Assembly (NCBI GenBank): GCA_016934855.1
Contig: JAFGSA010000002.1
Location: 1 to 64,000 of the forward strand
Source: Elusimicrobiota bacterium
GTDB lineage: Bacteria; CG03; SLGR01; JAFGSA01
Length of the DNA stretch: 64,000 bases
Reading direction: 5' to 3'
Shown here: positions 18,039 through 27,800 of the stretch, in pieces
How positions within the stretch are numbered: position 1 is the first letter of the stretch
How the letters are laid out: each line of letters begins with the position of its first letter
Position numbers and translations under genes: made by a program
Notes under the pieces: generated by a model
What the model was told of the DNA's origin: nothing
The model's database searches: none
The model's input: only the letters and a program-made list of their open reading frames with translations

Positions 18039-18055
18039 ATCATACTCCTATTTTA

Positions 18056-19369
18056 TTACGCTGCTTTAACCAGGCTTCCCAACACTCTGCCTAGCAGTTT
18101 CCTGTAATATTTAAAATCACTTATTTTTACAATTAACGTATCGCTGAACCTGGATTTTGTATGTTTCAAAAAAAGGATAGTCAGCATCGCTGCCGTTGAT
18201 ATATATACTGATGCCGTAGCGACTGCCGCACCGTTTAATCCGCCTCTTTTTATAAACAGCATATACAAAAATGGGGTAACTAAGATCACAATTATGGATA
18301 CATATGTATTGATTTCCGGTTTTCCTATTCCATAGAAATAACTCCGCATCACTCTTGTGACACTCCCTGCAGCAGTTCCAACAAGAAGTATACGGAAAGG
18401 TATGATCGCCGGAGAGAACACATCACCGTAAAAACCTTTTATCAAATACTTACTTATTATTATCAGCAGGATCGCGAAACAATATGCTATAAATACCGAG
18501 TTCCGGCAGATATCCCTGGTTAATCCTGCTTTAATCTCTGGCTCTGTTGAACTTAATACCGGGAACAAGGCTATATTTATCGCATAAGGTATCTGCCATA
18601 ATAACTCCGCATAAAGTGCAATAGAATAAAAGCCCATAGATCTTACTCCAAGATAATATGTAACCATATAAGGCCCGATCCTATACAGGATCGAAGTCAA
18701 TATCTGTCCGGGTGCGCCTTTAAAACCATAAAAGATCAGACTTTTCAATAATATCACATTAATTTTCGCACTTATTTTTCCCACATGTTTTCTTAAAAAA
18801 TACAAACCGCAGAATACAGCCAGAAGAAAACTTACCATGTATGCCATAATGAAATACAGTATGTTTTTTGACATAAATAGCAGTATAAACACTATCATTA
18901 TAAGAAAAGACAACGGACGCAGGACCCTCACTATATTCATTTTTACTATCTCATTCAGTCCCCATAACGCACTTGAAAGATAATAATTCATCAGAAGTAT
19001 CGGTATAGAAAAAATAGCTATTCTGAGATAATCGCTATCAACATCTTTTAAAAAATATGTATGTATCGGACCGGAAAAGATGTAATATATACCTACCGTG
19101 AAAATACTTAAAACTATAGTTAATACAAAATATATTGTAAGGATTTCCCCTATGTTATATTTTTTCATACCTATGTGATATACACTCGATATATCCATAT
19201 TCAGCCGCAGTATATCCAGCGCTGTTAGAATAACCACAAAAATAAAGGCATATACTCCCTTCCCCGCAGGGCCCAGCGCACGGGCTACGATTATGCTGAT
19301 CAACATCGTAGTGATAAAAAACCAGCCCTGGAATGCAAATGTAACGATACTATTTCGACTTATACTCAT
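18056..19369 (-). CDS. Wzx-like oligosaccharide flippase
   Basis: This is a 437-residue polytopic protein of the MOP/MATE-type polysaccharide exporter superfamily with about 12-14 hydrophobic segments. The N-terminus ITTMLISIIVARALGPAGKG is the usual Wzx opening, and QILTSILYRIGPYMVTYYLG is a typical middle block. It would flip undecaprenyl-linked repeat units across the inner membrane. Its start overlaps the stop of the O-antigen ligase/polymerase gene by 4 bases (ATGA). Confidence 0.88.
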   Translation of the reverse strand: MSISRNSIVTFAFQGWFFITTMLISIIVARALGPAGKGVYAFIFVVILTALDILRLNMDISSVYHIGMKKYNIGEILTIYFVLTIVLSIFTVGIYYIFSGPIHTYFLKDVDSDYLRIAIFSIPILLMNYYLSSALWGLNEIVKMNIVRVLRPLSFLIMIVFILLFMSKNILYFIMAYMVSFLLAVFCGLYFLRKHVGKISAKINVILLKSLIFYGFKGAPGQILTSILYRIGPYMVTYYLGVRSMGFYSIALYAELLWQIPYAINIALFPVLSSTEPEIKAGLTRDICRNSVFIAYCFAILLIIISKYLIKGFYGDVFSPAIIPFRILLVGTAAGSVTRVMRSYFYGIGKPEINTYVSIIVILVTPFLYMLFIKRGGLNGAAVATASVYISTAAMLTILFLKHTKSRFSDTLIVKISDFKYYRKLLGRVLGSLVKAA

Positions 19370-20703
19370 ATAAGAACAATACGTTTTTCCTGTAACCCTT
19401 TGATTTTTGGTAATGCTATAATCACTGCCAGAAGAAACCAGTATGGTTCCATTATCCTGATAACAATAAACGAATTACTTGTGGTTGCATGCACTAATAA
19501 ACCGATATGAGCAGCCATAAATCCGGCAGTGATTCCTTTACCCCATCCGAAATCTATCTTTTTAAACACTTTTTTTGACTCTTTAAATATCATATGCAGC
19601 ATGATTAAAAATACGACCATTCCGATTACTCCTGTTTCAACAAGTGTCTTTACATACATGCCGTCTATGAAACCCCTGCCTGTCACTCCCCATCCGAAGA
19701 ACGGTTTTTTTGACCATTCTTTAGTCATATTCTTCTTATATGAGCTCAATCTCGCGGCAGATGAAGGGTCCAGGTTATATTCTCCGTAACTCCCGCTAAA
19801 TGTAAATTCGATTCTTTTAACAACAGTTTTATAAATTCCGCTTGAAATAATAAAAGGCACCATCAATAACATCAATATTGTAATAAATATTATTTTTTTA
19901 CGCCCTTCCCTGAATAGATATATTATTGCCACAAACATTGTTATAAATGATAGATAACTTGCCCTGGATTCGGTTCTGAGCAGTAATGGCAGACATATAA
20001 TAAAGATTAGTATAGAAAACAGTCTCATTTCATTTCTGGGATGATATAAATACGTTCCCATAGCCACAGACATAACTATAATTAAATATCCTCCCATGGT
20101 ATTGATTTCACCATCGAATGGCGCAACGATATATCTTGTTTGAGTATAGCCATAAATTATTACACATATTGCGGTAAAAACAGCGAAGCGCATAAAATAA
20201 TCGACGTCATTCTTAGTTTCTATAAGGTTGTATGTCATCCAGAATATTATAAAATATTCCAGGTACTTAAATATATAGAACAGCCCTCTTAAATATGCGA
20301 CATCTCCTGCTATTATGCCTTTTAAAGTAAAGATAAAACACACTCCTATATAATAAAAAATATATTTATTTAAAGGAGTGGCTTTAATAAGAGGAAGTTT
20401 TTTATTTATCGCAGATTTTGCCAGCCATACAAAGAATATAAGAATAAGTATCAGATCATCGAAACGGACTACTATATTTCTTCTTTCAGTGACAGCACCC
20501 AGGACTATCTCAGGCGAAAGCAGCATGCTCATAATGAGAAGTCCTATACCTATCTTTATATCTATCATGGCTACTATTATTACGGAAAAAGAGATTACCA
20601 GATACAGGGGGATGCCCATGGGATCCATGGATATCAGCCTGCCGAGAAGGAACGCCCCGAGGAGTATTATCACTGACAGAATGATTCCGGCCGAGCGCGT
20701 CAT
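19366..20703 (-). CDS. O-antigen ligase/polymerase (Wzy/WaaL-type)
   Basis: This is a 445-residue membrane protein with about 11-12 hydrophobic segments and one large periplasmic loop near residues 285-345, containing KPFFGWGVTGRGFIDGMYVKT. That is the PF04932-type Wzy_C signature, followed by LVETGVIGMVVFL. Such proteins either polymerise repeat units or ligate the polymer to a lipid acceptor. With the flippase next to it, polymerase and ligase are equally possible. It is the first gene of the long glycan operon. No ribosome site is visible before ATG 20703. Confidence 0.87.
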   Translation of the reverse strand: MTRSAGIILSVIILLGAFLLGRLISMDPMGIPLYLVISFSVIIVAMIDIKIGIGLLIMSMLLSPEIVLGAVTERRNIVVRFDDLILILIFFVWLAKSAINKKLPLIKATPLNKYIFYYIGVCFIFTLKGIIAGDVAYLRGLFYIFKYLEYFIIFWMTYNLIETKNDVDYFMRFAVFTAICVIIYGYTQTRYIVAPFDGEINTMGGYLIIVMSVAMGTYLYHPRNEMRLFSILIFIICLPLLLRTESRASYLSFITMFVAIIYLFREGRKKIIFITILMLLMVPFIISSGIYKTVVKRIEFTFSGSYGEYNLDPSSAARLSSYKKNMTKEWSKKPFFGWGVTGRGFIDGMYVKTLVETGVIGMVVFLIMLHMIFKESKKVFKKIDFGWGKGITAGFMAAHIGLLVHATTSNSFIVIRIMEPYWFLLAVIIALPKIKGLQEKRIVLI

Positions 20704-20746
20704 ATGTGTGAATATTGTATATATATGCAGTTACCCACAATAAATT

Positions 20747-20775
20747 ATGATAGTAAAGATAACCGATTATTGCAA
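20747..20775 (-). promoter_or_regulatory. Candidate sigma70-type promoter of the glycan operon
   Basis: On the minus strand TTGCAA (20770-20775) and TATCAT (20747-20752) are separated by exactly 17 bases and point toward the O-antigen ligase gene, about 44 bases from its start. The match is 4/6 and 5/6 to the consensus. It lies in the largest non-coding gap in the window (20704-20832), which is otherwise AT-rich with no convincing hairpin terminator. Confidence 0.35.
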
Positions 20776-20832
20776 GGTTTTATCCTCGGGCGGGATAGAT
20801 TATTATATTATAATCTTTATAAATATTTAAAT

Positions 20833-20916
20833 TTATATATTTAAGAGCGCTATATAGCAGATGAGGTTTATCACAAGCAGCTGAACCAGTATTAATAGTA
20901 TATTTCTGTAATCCAT
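20833..20916 (-). CDS. Possible 27-residue single-helix membrane peptide
   Basis: ATG 20916 opens a short frame encoding a 27-residue peptide that begins MDYRN and continues as one uninterrupted hydrophobic stretch (about residues 6-26) to the stop at 20833. It starts 2 bases after the stop of the PorV-like gene, so re-initiation is possible, but the ribosome site is weak. A chance AT-rich frame would favour hydrophobic codons, so this is only a candidate. There is no known family. Confidence 0.3.
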   Translation of the reverse strand: MDYRNILLILVQLLVINLICYIALLNI

Positions 20917-20918
20917 CT

Positions 20919-21845
20919 TCAGAACCCGTATAAGAGAGATATTCTGAAAGTGTCCCCCAGTTCCCCGTAGGGGATCCATGCGAAATCGGTTGATATCTGT
21001 TTATGCGTTACCCCGAACCCGGCAGAAAGCCCGTCTATCGCCTCGAAATCGTTCAGCGTCTTATACCCCAGCCTGACGGGTATGCTCAGCATTCCCACCG
21101 AGAGGCCATATTCCGCCCCGACGTTCAGGTTGGCCCTGTTATCGTTAGGCATATTGATATCAGCCGCCAGATTCATCATTTCTGTCAGCTTGTAAGATGC
21201 CCCCAGCTTTATATTCTGAGGAAGTTTTTCTTCTTTCTCACCGACATCGTCACCATCGTATTTGAGATTCGTGCCGAGGTTCTGGATTACAAGAGCCGCC
21301 GTCAGCCTGTCAACGGGTGTTGCCATAAGGCCGAGGTCCGAAGCAAGTCCCGTCAGAGAGGCCTCTTCTATCTCGGAACTGATCACTTTCAGCGAGATCC
21401 CGGCCGAAACTTCCCCTACCATCCTTGAATACGCCAGTGCAGCGACGGAATCCTTTGCATCGAATTTGGTAACAGCGGATGTCTCGTTTTCCCTGCCTTC
21501 GATACTGTCCATCCACAGATGTGACAGCGATACGCCTATCGTGCCGAACTCGAACGGGCGCGCCGCGGATACGTTCGCATACTGTATATCTTCGAAATAC
21601 ACAAGATGCTGAAGCGATACCTGTGCTCCGTCAAGGCATGAGAGCCCGGCAGGATTATGGTAGATGCTCGTGACATCGTCGCTTACCGCGCTGAAAGCTC
21701 CGCCCATAGCCATGGAGCGCGCGCCTATTCCTATCTTGAGCACCTGGAGCCCCGCGCTGCCGGCACTGCCGTCGAGCGCGTAGGCTCTGGTAACCGCCGC
21801 CGCCAGAAGGACTAGAACAACTGATTTCTTAATTATTTTTTTCAT
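20919..21845 (-). CDS. PorV/PorQ-family outer-membrane barrel protein
   Basis: This is a 308-residue secreted protein with a signal peptide (MKKIIKK, then a hydrophobic core ending TRAYA) and a FadL-like beta-barrel. The family start LKIGIGARSMAMGGAFSAV and YHNPAGLS are the PorV/PorQ hallmark, and the C-terminus ends in a barrel strand RISLLYGF. PorV-type proteins shuttle type IX secretion cargo at the outer membrane. ATG 21845 has AAGG at about 8 bases and lies 6 bases past the stop of the giant cargo-like gene, so the two are probably coupled. No other type IX component is in the window. Confidence 0.88.
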   Translation of the reverse strand: MKKIIKKSVVLVLLAAAVTRAYALDGSAGSAGLQVLKIGIGARSMAMGGAFSAVSDDVTSIYHNPAGLSCLDGAQVSLQHLVYFEDIQYANVSAARPFEFGTIGVSLSHLWMDSIEGRENETSAVTKFDAKDSVAALAYSRMVGEVSAGISLKVISSEIEEASLTGLASDLGLMATPVDRLTAALVIQNLGTNLKYDGDDVGEKEEKLPQNIKLGASYKLTEMMNLAADINMPNDNRANLNVGAEYGLSVGMLSIPVRLGYKTLNDFEAIDGLSAGFGVTHKQISTDFAWIPYGELGDTFRISLLYGF

Positions 21846-21850
21846 TGTTA

Positions 21851-24800
21851 TCACCTTATTATCGCTATTTTCCCGGTTACTCTATCGTTTATTATGTATA
21901 TGTATACTCCCGACGCCAGGTCTTCGGGCTTCCTGCCCTCGTCCGGCGTGTCCTTCCATACAACCCCGTCGGTTATGTCGTCGGTCTTTTCTACCGTGGC
22001 CACATGTTCGCCGCAGATGTTGTATATCTTGACGTCGCCTTCGTCCCTCCATCCCCTGAAGGTTATACCCTCGGTATGTATGTAAGGCTTATAAGGCACC
22101 GGGAATACCTTCAGGTTGTCCTTGTCAGGCGCTCCCGGGACAGTGTTGACCGTCATAGAGAACACTTTGCTCCATTCGCTGACTTCATCATTATTTACGC
22201 TCGATATCTTGGCATTATTGTAGTATGACCTGGCTTTATAGTAATAGATGCCGCTGGGTTTGTTCTTTATCCTGATCCTGTTCTTTTTGCACCAGTAATA
22301 TTTGGGGCTGGTGAAATCCGGGTTGTCGTCCTCAAGAAGCTCGTAGCCCGTGACGCCTTTCTTCCTGAGGTCTGCCCACGATATAATATAAGATCCGTCT
22401 GCGCTGATCCTCTGACTGGTGCCGTCTACGTCGGCGACCGCCAGATCAGGCGCGGTAAGCTTATAGAAGTTGTTCCCGGAGTACTCGGCCGCCTGTATCC
22501 CGGCCGGGAATATGATCACGGGTTCCTTCTTGTTCCTGTTATATACTATTCCCGGAGGATCACAGCTGGCAACGTAATTATCCGTAAGGATGGCGCCGCC
22601 CGCTTTCGCCAGAAGAAGGAAGAAATTATCCGGTTCGTCCGCATTATCGACCGTAAAGGAATATGCGTTCCCTCCGCCGAATACGTAAGTATCTACCACC
22701 CGGGTGAGATCGGGATTCACCGGGTCATTCTTCCAGAGCTGGACTTCAAGCCCGGACGCGTCCTGTACTTCTCCGGTAAAGGATATCAACCCGGCTTCGA
22801 ATTCCAGGTAATTAATATTAAATGCGGAGGTATCTACAGCTAACCTCATCACGTGCTGACCCGCGGTCAGGCTTATTCCGCCGACCTCAACTGTCTGCCA
22901 GCTGCCCCAGCTACCGGTATTCGGGATGTTCACTTGTCCGGTCACCGCCGCCCCGTCCAGTTCCACATGCATTACGCCGCCCATACCGCTGGCTACCCGT
23001 AATATCGCTTTATATTCTCCCGTTTCGGCTACGTTCACTGTATACTCAAGCCATTCTCCCGTGTCTATCCAGCCCACGTTGTATCCGCCGCCCGTATCGG
23101 AGCATTCCTGTATATCCACGTTGTCGCTTCTGTACGCGCCGCCTTCGTTGCCTTGAGTCGTGTCCATGTACGCCACTTCGTCTCCGCCCAGGTCGTAGTT
23201 CTCCGCTTCTATCTTTCCCGGTATCGCCCACGCGGTCCCTCCATATGGAGTCTGTCCGCCTGTCGATACTATCTCAAAATCATTACCGCCATATGTTCCC
23301 CCTGTCAGTTCCACAGGATAGTTAATCATCGGTTCTCTCGGATCGCTGTTATCGGGAACAGCCGGCGGATCGCAGACTGCTTTATAATCGTTTTGCAGCT
23401 GCCCGCCGTTTCCGTCTGTCAGTATTATCCTGTAGTGCCACGGAGATATATCCGCAGGACCGCTAAAAGTATATGTGTTGTCAGCACCTTCGAACAGATG
23501 GGAATATACTATCTCGTTCAACTCGTGATCCTGGTCCAGTATCGTCCATACCGCTACCTGTAACCCTGACGCTGCTTCCACGCTGCCTGTCAGCGTGATC
23601 GTATCCGGCTCTGAACTCAGGGTAAAATCTATATAGTTCAGGTTGTACGCCGAAACATCAGTAAATAGCTTCATAACATGTTCACCGGCCTGCAGGCTGA
23701 TACCGCTGACGTGTACCGTATTCCAGATACTCCAGCCGCCCGTGTCGGGTATATTCACCTGCCCCGTCACCGCCGCCCCGTCCATCTCGATGTGCATCGT
23801 TCCGCCCATACCGCTCGCTACCCTGAGCGACACGTCATAACTCCCGGACTGGGACACGTTTACCGTATATTCCAGCCATTCGCCGTTGTCTATCCAGCCC
23901 ACATTGTATCCGCCGCCCGTATCGGAGCATTCCTGTATATCCACGTTGTCGCTCCTGTACGCGCCGCCTTCGTTGCCTAGAGTCGTGTCCATGTACGCCA
24001 CGCCGTCTCCGCCAAGGTCGTAGTTCTCCGCTTCTATTTTCCCGGGTATAGCCCACGCTGTACCGCCGTACGGGGACTGGCCCGTTCCCTGCGGCAGCGT
24101 CACGAAACTTTCGGTCCCGTCAGCCCAGTCCTCGTCTCCCCACTCGGCTGCCACCGCATAGCACCTGTAGTAATACTGCGTCTCCGGTTCGAGTATTATC
24201 TCGTTTCCTTCGTTAAGATCAACATAAAAATCTCCGATGTCCACCTGGTCCAGCTGCTCGAAATGCTGCCACGCCGACTCATTCGTCCCGCCGTCCGACG
24301 TGCCCCAGTACACTCTCACGTTCGGAAACTCGGGAGGCGTCCCCAGGCTCACCAGAGTGCCGTTCAGCCTTGCGCTTACAGCAGTGATATCCGTCGCCCC
24401 TGTCCCGTTCGTTACCGTAAGAACATCCTGCGGCTCGTGGATGTCGGCCAGATACGCCCTCAGCGTCTCCAACTGCAGGATCTGCCCGGATGTCAGCCCG
24501 GCCCTCCCCGCGTAAACTATGTACAGATCCACTATGCCGATCATCCCGCTCACCATCCCGCTGTAATCCCCATCCCCGGGACTGCTCTCGCTGCCTTCAT
24601 GCGTGATAACTCCGGTCATGAGATCCATGCTATACGTAAGATCCACATCCGGATTCGGGCCAGGATCCCAGCTATCCCGGTGCACCATCATCTGCTCATT
24701 TAATACCTGCACATGATAATGCATAAGGGTATACGCTTCATAAAACTCCGACTCTATGTCCATGTCTTCTATGTATCCCCAGTAGTATTCATCTTCCGGG

Positions 24801-27800
24801 GAATTTATACAAATGTAGTTCATATTGAAGGCCGATGCGTCAACACATACCCTCATCACGTGCTCGCCCGCATTCAACGATATACCGTTGACTTCCACTG
24901 TCATCCAGTTCTCCCAGCCGCCCGTGTCCGGGACACTGACCTGTCCGCTTATATCGGTGCCGTCCATCTCGACGTGCATCGCCCCTCCCACCCCGCTGGA
25001 CATCCTCAGTTTCATGTTATATACGCCGTTCGATAAGACATTCACTGTGTACTCTATCCATTCCCCCTCGTACATCCAGCCGATATTGTATCCGCCTTCG
25101 CTGCATACCTGGATATCCACTCCGTCCGATCTATATTCCCCTCCCTCGTTCACGCCGTCTGAATCATGATATGCTATACCCTCGCCGCCTTCATCGTAGT
25201 CTTCTCCCTGGATAGTCCCGGGGACAGCCCATGCTGTTCCCCCGTACGGGCCCTGTTCCTGCTCTTCTTCAACAACTATGTTCTCTATATTGCTCCATCC
25301 GCTCGCCTGCCCGTCACTTTCCGGGGCCGCTGTCCAGCCCCTTACCCTGTAATAATATGTCCCGGCGGGCTTGTTCACCATCTCGTACGAGTTGTTCCCG
25401 GGCCAGTAAAGCGCCGGGCTCGTGAAATCCGCGTTATCGTCTTCCTGGAGTTCGTACAGCGGATACGGATCGTATGTCTGCGGATCACCGCCGTTGCAGA
25501 TCCATTCGACAAGATAGTCTCCCGGTCCGCCGCCGTCCGCCTCGGGTTTCGCCAGAACGGGTACGGGAAGAACCGCCTCTGCTATATTAAAATCATTACT
25601 GCCGTAAATCCCGGCGGTCATCTGCGCCGGATAGTTTATTGAAGGTTCCCTCGGGTTGCTGTTGTCGGCTGCGGCAGGCGGGCTGCACACAGCTTCGTAA
25701 TCTGTATCCAGCTGTCCCCCGTCACCGTCGGTCAGTATTATCCTGTAATGCCACGGAGATATGTCGGCGGGACCTGTGAAACTGTAGGTGTCGCCTTCTT
25801 CGAAAAGATGAGTGTATACCACTTCGTTGAGCTCGGGATCTGCATCCAGTATAGTCCAGACCTCTACCTGAAGCCCCTGCGCGGCCTCTACTCTGCCGGA
25901 CAGATCCAGTACAGGATTGACTTCCGCACCGTTTTCTTCACCCGGCGTTCCGTAATCACCCGCACCGTACTGAATTTCGGCAGCCTGCCAGTTCGCGGGA
26001 TTATTGTTATCCGCCGCCGGGCTCGAGAGTTCCGCCGATTTTCCGGCTTCGAGGGGCCAGCCGGCAGCGCCGTCATAGTCTACGCGGTCTATTTCAACTC
26101 CCTGTGGATTCTTCAGGACTATCTGGTCCGCCGTATTGCCCAGAGAGAAACTTCCATATATATAATCCACGGCCACGCCGCCGTTTACCGAGGTATCGGT
26201 GCTTCTTCCCAGTACAAGATAATCCTGCGCCGGGATCGTAAGCCCGCTTATCGTGTGGACGCTGCTCCCGTTATCCCTTATAACGCTGCCGGTGAGGTTT
26301 ACAGGGTTGTTCGACGGGTTGTAAAGCTCTACCCACTCTCCGAGTGTATCGCTTACCGCAGCAGGATTAGATATGAATTCGTTTATGACTATGTCGCCGG
26401 GATGAATGCTCACTATCGATTCGGGTACAAAATTATTGTTGTCATATATACCCTGTTCCAGTCCTTCGGGGAACCTTATTATAGGTTCTCTCAGGTAATC
26501 ATTGTCGGCCGAGGCCGGCGGGTCGCAAGCTGCATAGCAATTATAATCCAGCTGCGTGCCGTCTTCTTTCGAAAGGACAAGATAATAATAGTACGGGGCT
26601 TCCATCACGGGCAGGTACATAAAGCTGTAAGTCCTGTCGTCCGGGTCTTCGAATACGTGGCTGTCCACTATATCCGACAGTTCCGGGTCCTGGCTGTTCC
26701 TGTAATTGAGAACGACTCTGAGCCCCACATGACTCCCTCCTTCCGCCGTCACTTCTCCGGTGAAAGACACTACAGGAGGGGGGGTACCTCCTGTAGTAAA
26801 AGACGTTGCTTCGTCCGCCCAGTCGATGTCTATCCCGAGGTAGGACGCGTACCACCTGTAGTAGTACTGTGTGCCGGGCAACAAGTCCTCCGCATTATAG
26901 TAAAGGTCCCCCTGATCCGGGCTGACCGAATCACTGTATTCCCAGGCGCCGGGATCGGTTCCTCCGTCCGATCTGCCGTAATATACCCTGACTGTCAGGC
27001 TCTCTACAGGATACTGGGGGACTCTGTATTCGAAGTAACCGCCCAGCCTGGCGGAAGTCTCCCCTATGTTGTCGGCATCGTGATTATGAACATGAACATA
27101 ACCGCCGTTGTATGCTCCGGGAGTGCCGTAGTCACCCAGACCGTACACTCTCATGCTTTCATGCCAGTTGGAAGCCACGCTGTTATCTTCCAGCATATGA
27201 ACGAGCTCCGCTGATCTCCCCGGCACAATAGGCCAGCCGGCCGAGCTGTCGTAATTGACGCGGTCTATCTCCACTCCCTGCGGATTCAGGAGCACTATCT
27301 CATCATCCGTGCTTACAAGCGAGTAAGTCCCGTATACATACTGCACCGGCGCGCCGCCGTTAGCTGCCGTATCGGTACTCCTTCCCATAACAAGATAGCC
27401 GTTCGCGGGTATGGATACCGCCCCTATCGTATGCGTGTTAGATCCGTCGTCTTTTATTACGCATCCCGCGAGGTCTATAGCAACGGCGGTCTTGTTATAT
27501 AGCTCAACCCATTCGCCGGTAGTGTCGCTTACCATCGTCGGATCCTGCATAAACTCATTTATGACCACATCCCCGGGTTTTATCGGGAGGCTGTTTAAGG
27601 GAACGAAATCATTGCCGGAATACGAACCGTCACTAAGCCCTTCGGGATACCTGATGACCGGTTCCCTCATATTGTCGTTATCCGGTACGGCGGGTGAGCC
27701 GCATACCGCGACATAATCAGTGCTCAGCTGCTGGCCGTTCCCGTTTTCAAGGACTATGTAAAAATAATACGGCGCCTCCATTACGGGTACGTTTGTGAAT

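Noticed and set aside
25748..27214. A 488-codon open frame on the plus strand inside the surface-protein gene
   Set aside because: It is antisense to the repeated LTD and Fn3-like modules, has no family resemblance or coherent signal, and exists because of codon bias in the opposite strand.
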